Positions 4,708 to 11,505 of a stretch of 14,101 nucleotides of DNA are shown in pieces. Each line of letters opens with the position of its first letter. Position 1 is the stretch's first letter. The stretch is from positions 1 through 14,101 of the forward strand of contig CAKTMQ010000029.1 in assembly GCA_934573945.1 (NCBI GenBank). The letters run 5' to 3'. The notes beneath the pieces were generated by a model. It ran no database searches, was not told the DNA's origin, and was given only the letters and a program-made list of their open reading frames with translations. The position numbers and the translations under genes were made by a program. This stretch comes from an uncultured Oscillospiraceae bacterium (GTDB lineage Bacteria; Bacillota; Clostridia; Oscillospirales; Oscillospiraceae).

Positions 4708-5844
4708 ATGGGGACTGAAAATTCCTCAAATGAATATCAGGCGGCGCGGCAGCACCTGTCCCTCAGCGCCACCGCGCGGGAGGTTTTGGAGGACGACCGG
4801 CTGGACTTTGGCAACGGGCAGTCGTGGGCAGGTATCCTCAACCATGTCTTTGCCGCGTACCGGGACACAGCGGACGCCTCGATTTCCGTTGCTGTGGAGC
4901 GCCGCCGGGCGCAGTATGAGGAAAAGCTGGTCGGCGTGGCAGCGCCTGCTGTGCGGAAGGCGGTATTGGAGGCGCTGCTGGCGGACTACACGGAGGAGCT
5001 TATAAAAAAAGCCGCCAAAAATGGCGCGGCGCCGCCGAATGAGGAGCTTATAGAAAAAGCCGCCAAAAATGGCGCGACATCGTCGAAAAAGCCGGGCTCC
5101 AAATTCCGTCTGGACAGGGACAACTACGCCTTTCGCGAGCAGTGGTTGGACAGTCCCGACGCACAGTATTACGGCGGCCGGTTCAGCCGCTACCTCCGGG
5201 CGGTGCTGCAGGAATACGCGGCCAAGACCGTTTATCAGCGGGAAGAGGTTTATTTTGCCCAGCAGCTGCGCCTGATCCAGACCAGCGCGGCCAACGGCGA
5301 GCTGCTCCGTATCCGGCTGAAAGACGGCCGTGAATTCGAGGTGCGGCCCTACGGCGCTCTATCGGACCGGCAGGAGACGTATCACTATCTGGTGGGGATC
5401 GCGTGCTCCCCCAATGACCGGGCCGCCGAGCGGATTGCCTGCTTTCGCCTGTCCAATCTGGCGAAGCTGCGGCCCTCCGCCAAGCGCAGCGGACGGCTGA
5501 CGAAGGAGGAGCGCGACGCGATCGAAGATCGTATCCGTGCTGTGGGCGTGCAGTTTCTTGTGCAGCAGCAAGAGACGATTTGTATTCGTCTGACAGAGGA
5601 CGGGCGTCAGAATTATGGGCGTCAGCTGCATCTACGCCCCGCAGCGAGGGAAAGGGCAGAGGTGGACGACGGCCTGTACCGCTGGGAGTATAAGTTCAAC
5701 TGCACGGCATTTCAGGCACAGGCGTATTTCCTCAAGTTCTGCGGTGACGCGAAGGTCGTCGCGCCCCAGAGCCTGCGAAAGCAGTTCGCAGACAAATACC
5801 GAAGCGGACTGAACGCTTACCAGCCCCCAGACACGCAAGGTTGA
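4708..5844 (+). CDS. RHH-WYL accessory/regulatory protein of the Cas13d system
   Basis: A 378-aa protein with two recognisable parts. Residues about 16-55 (LSLSATAREVLEDD, then SWAGILNHVFAAYRD) fit a ribbon-helix-helix DNA-binding domain: a short strand followed by two helices. Residues about 200-258 fit a WYL domain (RIRLKDGREFEVRPYGAL, then the core TYHYLVGIA, then ACFRLSNLAKLRP), followed by a C-terminal WCX-like region (about 280-370). This architecture is that of WYL proteins found beside cas13d, some of which raise Cas13d activity; WYL domains bind nucleic acid or nucleotide ligands. A 16-residue tandem duplication sits in the linker (96-127). GGAGG at 4693-4697 precedes the ATG. The promoter has an apparent operator, so autoregulation is likely. 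It is separated from the array by the divergent minus-strand cassette, and whether it activates Cas13d here is inference. Confidence 0.88.
   Translation: MGTENSSNEYQAARQHLSLSATAREVLEDDRLDFGNGQSWAGILNHVFAAYRDTADASISVAVERRRAQYEEKLVGVAAPAVRKAVLEALLADYTEELIKKAAKNGAAPPNEELIEKAAKNGATSSKKPGSKFRLDRDNYAFREQWLDSPDAQYYGGRFSRYLRAVLQEYAAKTVYQREEVYFAQQLRLIQTSAANGELLRIRLKDGREFEVRPYGALSDRQETYHYLVGIACSPNDRAAERIACFRLSNLAKLRPSAKRSGRLTKEERDAIEDRIRAVGVQFLVQQQETICIRLTEDGRQNYGRQLHLRPAARERAEVDDGLYRWEYKFNCTAFQAQAYFLKFCGDAKVVAPQSLRKQFADKYRSGLNAYQPPDTQG
4993..5088 (+). repeat. 48-bp imperfect tandem duplication inside the WYL gene
   Basis: Units 4993-5040 and 5041-5088 are in frame and encode EELIKKAAKNGAAPPN and EELIEKAAKNGATSSK. 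The first 36 bp are almost identical (one difference, AAA versus GAA), while the last 12 bp of each unit have diverged. The duplication lengthens the charged linker between the RHH and WYL parts. The first copy contains a run of seven A, a possible slippage site. Confidence 0.9.
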
Positions 5845-5867
5845 GCCTAACGAAGGAAGTACTTGAT

Positions 5868-5894
5868 GTGGACAGTTAGGCGTCGGCTGTCCAC
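5868..5894 (+). terminator. Possible weak terminator after the WYL gene
   Basis: GTGGACAG (5868-5875) pairs perfectly with CTGTCCAC (5887-5894) across an 11-nt loop, 24 nt after the WYL stop codon. The tail is CGCATTTTCT, a short T run displaced from the stem, so efficiency is uncertain. No gene is visible between here and the att scar at 6083. Confidence 0.45.
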
Positions 5895-5942
5895 CGCATT
5901 TTCTAAGCTAAAGACACCGGTACATTCCGCGCGGCCACAAAA

Positions 5943-5964
5943 TTTAGCCTTATTTTTAGCCTTA
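5943..5964. repeat. Tandem direct repeat TTTAGCCTTA near the element end
   Basis: TTTAGCCTTA occurs at 5943-5952 and again at 5955-5964, a 12-bp period. It lies about 120 bp inside the tRNA-Cys scar. Short direct repeats at this distance from an att site are typical of integrase arm or excisionase sites, which is an inference here. Confidence 0.45.
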
Positions 5965-6082
5965 TAACATCAGAATACAATAATACAGCCCGGCAGCATC
6001 TAACAGCATAATTTCCTGCAAACCCTGTATTTCCAACACCTCCCGGCATCGGTCAACACGACGCAAGACCGCCCCACGGCAA

Positions 6083-6105
6083 TTCAAATCCGGGTGTCAC
6101 CTCCA
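6083..6105 (+). other. 3' end of tRNA-Cys as att scar (right end of an integrated element)
   Basis: The 23 bp from TTCAAATC through CACCTCCA match the 3' portion of a Firmicutes tRNA-Cys: T loop TTCAAAT, T-stem strand CCGGG, acceptor strand TGTCACC, discriminator T and encoded CCA. A T discriminator is characteristic of tRNA-Cys. The bases just upstream (ACGGCAA) cannot pair with CCGGG and no anticodon or D arm is present, so this is a fragment and not a gene. A fragment that starts in the T loop, followed at once by a terminator, is what remains at the distal end after an element integrates into a tRNA 3' end. The intact tRNA would be at the other end, left of the window. Confidence 0.75.
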
Positions 6106-6109
6106 GATG

Positions 6110-6142
6110 AAAAGACACGCCATTGCGTGTCTTTTCTTTTTT
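6110..6142 (+). terminator. Terminator originally serving the tRNA-Cys transcript
   Basis: AAAAGACACGC, loop CATT, GCGTGTCTTTT (11-bp stem) followed by C and TTTTTT. It begins 5 bp after the tRNA 3' end, where a tRNA transcription terminator would be, which supports placing the chromosome on the right side of the scar. Confidence 0.88.
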
Positions 6143-6290
6143 GCACGGCGCTTGTGTGTTGTACAAGCGAGATCATCTGCCGGCGAAAATCCATCATATG
6201 GCATACTCTGGCGGAGCCTTCGCACACATTCTTTTCGATGCTTGCAGCACACGCAAACCTCTTCCGTCTTGACGCATAATTCACCACCCG

Positions 6291-6336
6291 AACGCTTTGG
6301 ACTGATCCGGGAAATCCCGGATCAGTCCAAAGCGTT
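6291..6336. terminator. 21-bp perfect hairpin, probable intrinsic terminator
   Basis: Arms 6291-6311 and 6316-6336 are perfect reverse complements around an AAAT loop, starting AACGCTTTGG and ending CCAAAGCGTT. The plus-strand tail TTCGTCTTTT is moderately T-rich. The stem is longer than most terminators, and no gene upstream obviously needs it. Confidence 0.6.
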
Positions 6337-6462
6337 TTCGTCTTTTCCGGATCCTATATTATTCGAGTGCACCGGCATTGCTTCTGACCCGCATCGCAAG
6401 CTGTCGTCACCCTACACAACGGTTCGGGAAAAAGCTGCAGAGAATCTTATGGAAATTTGCTA

Positions 6463-6491
6463 TTGCAAAAAGCGGAAAATATTTGTAATAT
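6463..6491 (+). promoter_or_regulatory. Promoter of the carboxypeptidase gene
   Basis: TTGCAA (6463-6468), a 17-bp spacer and TAATAT (6486-6491), giving a leader of about 90 nt. Confidence 0.6.
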
Positions 6492-6587
6492 ACTAACGTG
6501 CTAACGCATTAGTTTAATAAAGCGTTCGAAGTTGTATCACGTCCTATCTACCCACCGTTTTCAAGCCCAACAGAAAGGAGAACTCAC

Positions 6588-8063
6588 ATGAAAACACCCA
6601 CAAAACAGATTCTGTGCCTCTGTCTTTCCCTTATCCTTGTGCTGTCACTTGCTGCCTGCGGCAGCACCGGCACGGTGAACAGCAAAAAGGCAGAGCTGCT
6701 ATCTCTGGACGCCCGGCCTGATGTGCCCAGCGAGATCCCGGACGGACTCGACATTGACTGGAATTATCGCTACACCTTTGCAGAGCTTGAGGCACAGCTT
6801 TCCAAGATGGCCGAAACATACCCCGACATCACCGAGCTCTACTCGATCGGCACCTCGTGGCAGGAGCGCGACCTCTGGTGCCTTGAGATCACCAACAAGG
6901 CGATCCCGGCCGAGGAAAAGACAGGAATCGGTGTATTTGCCAACATACACGGCGGTGAACGGGAAAGTGCTTCCTCCGCCATGTATACGGCATGGTGGCT
7001 GACGCTCTGCTCCGCGGATGACTATGTAAAGGGGCTGCTTGACAACTACACGATCTATGTCATTCCCGTCATCAACCCCGATGGCTATGAACAGTCTTTC
7101 GTCATCAACAACCGTCCAAACCTGCGCCCGAGAGATGCAAACGGGGACAACATTCCCTACAGTGATCCATACACAGACATTGATGGAGACGGCTTTATCG
7201 CCACGCTCTATCGCGGAAAGGCCGACGATACGCCCTCGACACAGCTTTCCGTCTTTGGTATGGAAAGCCCGGACTGGGATAAGAACGGTATTCTCGGCGA
7301 TGACCCCCGTACAAGCGGGATCGACATGAACCGCACATTTGATTATCAGTGGAATCGATATGATATTGAGACGAAGGACGGGCAGCAGGTCGGTAATGTG
7401 AACTGGACATCTGCCGGTACGGCGCCCGCCACAGAGCCCGAGATCAAGGCGCTCCAGCAGTTTATGTATACACACGAGATCGATGCCCTTGCCACACTGC
7501 ACACCGGCATTCAGTGTGTCCTTTACCCGTGGTGCTATCGCGCCTATGATGCGGATGATCCGGATGACGCCGAGATCCCCTTCATGAAAGAAACTGCCGC
7601 CAAAATGGCACAGGTTTTTCAGGACTATACCGGCCGCGGTTTTTACAGCATGAGTTCAAATGAGGACTATCCCACCGCCGCAGAGCTGATCGACTATGCA
7701 TATGGCCGCTATAACATCCACGCCTACACGATTGAGGTATACAGCCCCGGCAAATCCGAAAACGGCGACATCAGCAGCTGCAAATGGGAAAATACCATGC
7801 CGGAGGCAAAGTGGGTATTCTACTCTCGTGACGAGATCCGGGATGTGCTCGGCCTGGATCCGGATGCCATTACCGACAAGGATGGGATCGGACTTGCCGC
7901 TGATGAGGGATTGTGGTTCTACACAAGCGCCACCAACCAAATGGTCAACCGCACACCTGAAGAGCAGGATGTTATGGTACGGGGCTGCCGTGATGCCATT
8001 CTGACCATGATCGAAAGCGAACCCAGTGGGAACGGCTACCAGAATCCGGGATTCTACAAATAA
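6588..8063 (+). CDS. Lipoprotein zinc carboxypeptidase, peptidase family M14
   Basis: A 491-aa extracellular metallopeptidase expected to remove C-terminal residues from peptides at the cell surface. The N-terminus is a lipoprotein signal: basic start, hydrophobic core LCLCLSLILVLSL and lipobox LAAC, with C24 as the lipidated cysteine. The M14 zinc site is visible as H121 and E124 in NIHGGERES and H305 in ATLHTG. The substrate-binding NR pair (N248, R249 in DMNRTF) and the catalytic glutamate E383 in AYTIEVYSPG are also in place, so the enzyme should be active. Two Asp-rich insertions (DANGDN, then DIDGDGF at about 197-203) look like calcium-binding loops. AAGGAG precedes the ATG. It is the first gene on the chromosomal side of the att scar and appears monocistronic. 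The exact specificity (A/B-like versus T-like) cannot be read from the sequence. Confidence 0.9.
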   Translation: MKTPTKQILCLCLSLILVLSLAACGSTGTVNSKKAELLSLDARPDVPSEIPDGLDIDWNYRYTFAELEAQLSKMAETYPDITELYSIGTSWQERDLWCLEITNKAIPAEEKTGIGVFANIHGGERESASSAMYTAWWLTLCSADDYVKGLLDNYTIYVIPVINPDGYEQSFVINNRPNLRPRDANGDNIPYSDPYTDIDGDGFIATLYRGKADDTPSTQLSVFGMESPDWDKNGILGDDPRTSGIDMNRTFDYQWNRYDIETKDGQQVGNVNWTSAGTAPATEPEIKALQQFMYTHEIDALATLHTGIQCVLYPWCYRAYDADDPDDAEIPFMKETAAKMAQVFQDYTGRGFYSMSSNEDYPTAAELIDYAYGRYNIHAYTIEVYSPGKSENGDISSCKWENTMPEAKWVFYSRDEIRDVLGLDPDAITDKDGIGLAADEGLWFYTSATNQMVNRTPEEQDVMVRGCRDAILTMIESEPSGNGYQNPGFYK

Positions 8064-8115
8064 TATCCGTTGTATTGCCGTACCTGATCTGCGATTTATT
8101 CCATGGTTTTCAGAT

Positions 8116-8160
8116 AAGCCAGCCCCCTTGCGGCCAACATGGTCACGAGGGGGCTGGCTT
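8116..8160 (+). terminator. Hairpin after the carboxypeptidase gene
   Basis: AAGCCAGCCCCCT (8116-8128) pairs with AGGGGGCTGGCTT (8148-8160), with a smaller inner stem GGCC/GGTC. The tail GTGTCTG is poor in T, so termination may be weak or may depend on the stem strength. Confidence 0.6.
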
Positions 8161-8209
8161 GTGTCTGCTGCAAGGCAGAATTCCCCCTGCACGCTTGAAA
8201 AATACCCGC

Positions 8210-8238
8210 TTGACGTGTTCATGCCTCCGTGCTAAAAT
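8210..8238 (+). promoter_or_regulatory. Orphan promoter upstream of a candidate small RNA
   Basis: TTGACG (8210-8215), a 17-bp spacer and TAAAAT (8233-8238). No open reading frame follows; a pair of hairpins does. Confidence 0.6.
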
Positions 8239-8244
8239 AGCGCT

Positions 8245-8315
8245 GGAAACGGTATCCCTCTACATTCTGCCGTTTCCGCTGCCCCTGCCGGTGGAACACC
8301 GACGGGGGCTTTCCT
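8245..8315 (+). ncRNA. Candidate small RNA of about 70 nt
   Basis: Immediately after the promoter, GGAAACGG (8245-8252) pairs with CCGTTTCC (8270-8277) around a 17-nt loop. It is followed by a second stem, GCCCCTG/CGGGGGC with CGGTG/CACCG inside a GAA loop (8281-8309), ending in TTTCCTT. Promoter, structured body and terminator-like stem within 105 bp are the signature of a stand-alone sRNA. I do not recognise the family. An untranslated leader of something lost is the alternative. Confidence 0.45.
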
Positions 8316-8395
8316 TGGCACACGCCGTACTCGTTCATGCGGCTCCCATCAAGCATCTCCACCGGATGATATGTACGTCCGATACCGGATAACAG

Positions 8396-8435
8396 AAAAA
8401 ACAGGGGCACGACGGAAGTCGTGCCCCTGTTTTTT
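8396..8435. terminator. Strong bidirectional terminator
   Basis: An 18-bp perfect stem, AAAAAACAGGGGCACGAC (8396-8413) and its complement at 8418-8435, around GGAA. A and T runs on both sides make it work in either direction. It ends the minus-strand LysR/synthase operon. Apart from the sRNA candidate I see nothing else between 8161 and 8459. Confidence 0.9.
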
Positions 8436-8459
8436 CCTGTTTGCGTGTCATCATCCGGC

Positions 8460-10058
8460 TCAGCTCAGCATTCCCATAATATTCTGCAGCGTGAAGTGTT
8501 CCCGGTAATAGGCCAGCTCACCGGCGATCAGCTCATCCAGCACCCGCATACCCAGCACTTCTACCGGTGCCTTATCATCCGTCAGGATATGCTCATCGCC
8601 CTCATAGATCGTGAGGCGCTGCGCCACAGTGCTCATCATAACGGCATAATCCGGATCCGTCAGTGCCGTGCGGCTGGCGGCAAAGCGCTCCGGCAGCCCA
8701 TCGGCGTTGGTGCAGAACACCTCCGTGTTGGTGTTGCCGGGCACATCGGCCAGATAGGTATAGGCAAAGACGCTGGCCATGGTGTCGCAGAGGTACTGGT
8801 TGATGGAGCCGTTCTCCCGGGAGGTCATGTTCAGGTTCACCACCATCACACCTTCCGGCTTCAGATGTGCCGCTACCTCGGTGAAAAACTCCCGGCTGGA
8901 CATCTGGAACGGAATGGTGATGTCCTGATAGGCATCCACCATAATAACGTCAAACAGCTGGTCGGAGGCCGCCAGATACGCCCGGCCATCAGCCACCGAA
9001 ACCTCCACGGAATCCGGCAGGTCAAAATACGTGCGGGCGATGGCTGCGATCTTGCCGTCGATCTCCGCACCCATGACCGACATACCTGGGAAATACCGGG
9101 TGCAGCAGGTGGCGTAGGTGCCCGAGCCCATGCCCAGGATCATCACGCTGCGTCCTTCGTTATCCGTGCCGTCCATCCCCGCCATGCAGGGTGCCGCCAG
9201 CGCATAGTCGTAGTACATACCTGTCAGCGCCGCGTTTTTGATCTGCACGGACTGCACACCGAACAGCACATTGGTGGACAGCAGCGTTCTGTCCGTGTCA
9301 TCCTTGACCTGCAGGTAGTTGTAGATGGACTCATCCTCCAGCGTCAGGTCATTCTCCCAGAAAGCAAAGCTGTAATGAGGCAGCGTGAAGCACAGTGCCC
9401 CAATGAGCACAGCGGCAATACCGCCGGTGATGGTTCTCTTATGCTCAAAGAGGAAATAGGCAATACCGATGGCCGCCAGCACACCGGCAAAGATCAGGAA
9501 GGTGGCCGCCGTTCCCACCGCCGGAATGGTGAGGAAGGTCGGCACAAAAGTACCGATGATGCTGCCCACGGTGTTCAGTGCGTTCAGCTGTCCCACCGTC
9601 TTACCGGTGTCGTCCAGATTGTCCACCGTGAACCGGGTCAGGGACGGCGTCACCGTGCCCAGCAGCACGCAGGGAAACGCGAAGATCACCAGGCACGCCG
9701 CCAGCGCCGCCCACACCAGGAAATTCTTCGTCACAAAGGTCGCCAACAGAAACGAGATCCCCGCGATCATCCAGCGCCCTACAAAGGGGATCAGGGCGAT
9801 CCAGATGGCGGCAATGATCACCCGGCGGTAGAGCCGGTCTGGCGATTTGCTCCTGTCCGCCATACGTCCTCCCCAGATATTGCCCACGGCCATGGCGATC
9901 ATGATCACGCCGATGATCACCGTCCACACGATCTGGGAGGAGCTGAAATACGGCGCCATCAGACGGCTGGCGCCCAGCTCCACCGCCATCACGGACATCC
10001 CGGCAAAAAACTCTGTCAAATATAAAAACCACTTGCTGTGGGTCAGCTTCTGTTTCAT
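8460..10058 (-). CDS. Membrane/spermidine-synthase-like fusion protein
   Basis: A 532-aa protein in two halves. Residues about 10-230 hold several hydrophobic segments (such as FFAGMSVMAVELGASRLMAPYF, IVWTVIIGVIMIAMAVGNIWGG and GTFVPTFLTIPAVGTAATFL), typical of the MFS-like membrane domain of fused MFS/spermidine synthases. Residues about 300-450 form a Rossmann methyltransferase-like SpeE domain: ILGMGSGTYA (307-316) for the nucleotide-sulfur substrate, the acidic loop AEIDGKI, ADGRAYLA and DVIMVDAYQD (370-379). The usual SpeE DSTDP motif is replaced by DAYQD, so true spermidine synthesis is uncertain. AAGGAG lies upstream of the ATG at 10058. It follows the LysR gene by 32 bp on the same strand, so the regulator and this gene are probably cotranscribed. 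Confidence 0.82.
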   Translation of the reverse strand: MKQKLTHSKWFLYLTEFFAGMSVMAVELGASRLMAPYFSSSQIVWTVIIGVIMIAMAVGNIWGGRMADRSKSPDRLYRRVIIAAIWIALIPFVGRWMIAGISFLLATFVTKNFLVWAALAACLVIFAFPCVLLGTVTPSLTRFTVDNLDDTGKTVGQLNALNTVGSIIGTFVPTFLTIPAVGTAATFLIFAGVLAAIGIAYFLFEHKRTITGGIAAVLIGALCFTLPHYSFAFWENDLTLEDESIYNYLQVKDDTDRTLLSTNVLFGVQSVQIKNAALTGMYYDYALAAPCMAGMDGTDNEGRSVMILGMGSGTYATCCTRYFPGMSVMGAEIDGKIAAIARTYFDLPDSVEVSVADGRAYLAASDQLFDVIMVDAYQDITIPFQMSSREFFTEVAAHLKPEGVMVVNLNMTSRENGSINQYLCDTMASVFAYTYLADVPGNTNTEVFCTNADGLPERFAASRTALTDPDYAVMMSTVAQRLTIYEGDEHILTDDKAPVEVLGMRVLDELIAGELAYYREHFTLQNIMGMLS

Positions 10059-10090
10059 GGTCGTATCTTTCTCCTTTTCGTATATGGAGT

Positions 10091-10975
10091 CTACTGGTCG
10101 CCGTTTTCCGCCACCCAGCTGCGAACATAGTCCACGAACAGCCGGGTAGAGTTGGACAGCGCTTTTTCGTCCCGCACACCGATGCCGATGGTACGGTGGA
10201 AGGTCATGGGCGGATGGCAGGCCGTGATCGGCACGGGGCTGTGGCGCACCATCAGCTCCGGCAGCAGGCTGATACCCAGTCCCTCAGACACCATGGACAA
10301 GATGGTGCGATCCTCCCGCGCCACATATTTCACGTTCGGCCGGATACCCATCTCGTCAAAGGCCGCCATGATCTCATAGTCGTCGCCCTCCTCCAGCTGG
10401 ATAAACGGCTCCGTGGCCAGCAGCGTCTTCGGAAAGGGATCGCTGCCGGCGCAGGGATGGTCACAGGGTACGATGACCTGCAGCTCGTCCCTGTGCAGGG
10501 TGTAGGTCTGCAGGCGCTTTACCGACGGCAGACGCAAAAAGCCGCAGTCCACCGCGCCGGTGAGGATCCAGTTTTCGATCTGGTCATAGAAATCCCCGGT
10601 GACCACCTCGAACTCAATGTTGGGATACAGCTGCCCGAAGCTCTTGAGGATACGGGGCAGCCACTGCGCCGACACACTGGAAAAGGTGGCGATCTTCACA
10701 AGACCGCTGTCCATGCCCTTCAGGCTCTCCACCGTCTGCATCAGCGCATGATGGGCGGCACACAGCTCCTCGATCCTGGGCAGCACCGCCCGGCCATCCG
10801 CCGTCAGTGTGACGCCGCCCCGGTTGCGGCTGAGCAGCGTGATGCCCAGCTCACCCTCCAACGCGTTGATGGCGTGGCTGATACCGGACTGCGTAAAGCT
10901 CAACGCCTCTGCCGCCTTGGTAAAGTTGCCGCAGGCGACCACCTTCAAAAAAACCTGATACTTGGAAATACTCAT
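10091..10975 (-). CDS. LysR-family transcriptional regulator
   Basis: A 294-aa protein with the family layout: N-terminal winged helix-turn-helix (residues about 3-62, with YQVFLKVVACGNFTKAAEAL, QSGISHAINALEGELG and LLSRNRGGVTLTADG), a linker helix, and a periplasmic-binding-like effector domain (about 90-290). It would bind DNA as a tetramer and switch on ligand binding. The ligand is unknown. AGAGG precedes the ATG. The gene sits at the head of an operon with the membrane/SpeE fusion and diverges from the zinc-ribbon gene, so that fusion gene and the divergent promoter are its likely targets. Confidence 0.92.
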   Translation of the reverse strand: MSISKYQVFLKVVACGNFTKAAEALSFTQSGISHAINALEGELGITLLSRNRGGVTLTADGRAVLPRIEELCAAHHALMQTVESLKGMDSGLVKIATFSSVSAQWLPRILKSFGQLYPNIEFEVVTGDFYDQIENWILTGAVDCGFLRLPSVKRLQTYTLHRDELQVIVPCDHPCAGSDPFPKTLLATEPFIQLEEGDDYEIMAAFDEMGIRPNVKYVAREDRTILSMVSEGLGISLLPELMVRHSPVPITACHPPMTFHRTIGIGVRDEKALSNSTRLFVDYVRSWVAENGDQ

Positions 10976-10998
10976 ACCCCACCTCTTTTCTCCCCTTC

Positions 10999-11028
10999 AT
11001 TTTACTATACAAGTACTCATGAAATCAA
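10999..11028 (-). promoter_or_regulatory. Likely promoter of the LysR operon
   Basis: On the minus strand TTGATT (11028-11023) and TAAAAT (11004-10999) are spaced by 18 bp. An overlapping TATAGT is an alternative -10. Confidence 0.45.
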
Positions 11029-11032
11029 GAAC

Positions 11033-11060
11033 AAAGATGCGTTTTACAAATGAAATCTTT
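11033..11060. promoter_or_regulatory. Inverted repeat in the LysR divergent region
   Basis: AAAGAT (11033-11038) and ATCTTT (11055-11060) flank the -35 box of the zinc-ribbon promoter and lie just upstream of the LysR promoter. This is a plausible site for the LysR protein. The arms are only 6 bp, so chance occurrence is possible. Confidence 0.35.
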
Positions 11061-11071
11061 TATGATATGCT
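11043..11071 (+). promoter_or_regulatory. Promoter of the zinc-ribbon gene
   Basis: TTTACA (11043-11048), a 17-bp spacer and TATGCT (11066-11071), about 25 nt before the start codon region. Confidence 0.5.
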
Positions 11072-11103
11072 AGGCACAGTTCAGGGGATGGAGGGCATCG
11101 GCC

Positions 11104-11322
11104 ATGACACCGGGAGGCAAAATCATACGCTGCGCCCTGTGCGGCAGCAGCCACATGGTATATCGCAGCGGACGCTATTACTGCATCTCCTGCGGTGCCC
11201 GTGGTGACCGGCCCATGTCCGATGCCGCGCTGGCCGACATCGACCGCGCCGCTGCGTTGGGACGCAACAGCACCGAATGGGCGGCTCTGCGCCGCCGCTA
11301 TCCCCGGCTTCGGCTCCAGTAA
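11104..11322 (+). CDS. Zinc-ribbon mini-protein
   Basis: A 72-aa protein with two CxxC knuckles, C10-A-L-C13 and C27-I-S-C30, each followed by G, separated by 13 residues. This is the standard zinc-ribbon spacing. The remainder (DAALADIDRAAALGRNSTEWAALRRRYPRLR) is helical and basic, without an obvious enzymatic domain. It may be a nucleic-acid-binding or adaptor protein. It diverges from the LysR gene, with a GGAGGG stretch 9-10 nt before the ATG, and ends before a strong terminator, so it is monocistronic. Confidence 0.7.
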   Translation: MTPGGKIIRCALCGSSHMVYRSGRYYCISCGARGDRPMSDAALADIDRAAALGRNSTEWAALRRRYPRLRLQ

Positions 11323-11380
11323 GCCGTCTTACATCTGTGTACCCAATCTTTTCCATAATCGAGGGCTTCCTCCCCTCAGG

Positions 11381-11420
11381 CCACACCCGGTCACGCCGCC
11401 CGTGACCGGGTGTGGTTCTC
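11381..11420 (+). terminator. Terminator of the zinc-ribbon gene
   Basis: A 15-bp perfect stem, CCACACCCGGTCACG (11381-11395) with its complement at 11401-11415, loop CCGCC, followed by TTCTCT. Confidence 0.8.
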
Positions 11421-11441
11421 TCGCCAAAAGCAGAAAATGTG

Positions 11442-11470
11442 CTGACAAGCACCGAAACATATGCTATACT
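11442..11470 (+). promoter_or_regulatory. Promoter of the two-gene small-protein operon
   Basis: CTGACA (11442-11447), a 17-bp spacer and TATACT (11465-11470). Confidence 0.65.
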
Positions 11471-11505
11471 ATACGCGTATTTGTATCAATCATCAGGAGG
11501 GCACC

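Larger units (their letters stand above)
6143..6587. other. Intergenic stretch between the att scar and the carboxypeptidase gene
   Basis: I see no convincing gene here. Frames open across 6107-6496 have no ribosome site, run through the hairpins and look like chance. The stretch contains the long hairpin at 6291-6336 and the promoter at 6463-6491. The leader after 6498 has AAGGAG shortly before the ATG at 6588. Confidence 0.6.

Noticed and set aside
6083..6105. An intact tRNA-Cys gene
   Set aside because: Only the T-loop-to-CCA part exists; the upstream bases cannot form the T stem, and no anticodon, D arm or 5' acceptor strand is present.
6107..6496. 129-codon plus-strand frame after the att scar
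   Set aside because: It begins inside the terminator hairpin, spans the 21-bp hairpin, has no ribosome site and no recognisable protein features.
8219..8410. 63-codon minus-strand frame between the carboxypeptidase and the SpeE-like gene
   Set aside because: It starts inside the strong terminator at 8396-8435, has no ribosome site and lies over the sRNA candidate; a decayed coding remnant cannot be excluded but is not supported.
8421..10025. Long plus-strand open frame opposite the membrane/SpeE gene
   Set aside because: It overlaps the terminator at 8396-8435, is His/Gln/Arg-rich without domains, and mirrors the real minus-strand gene.
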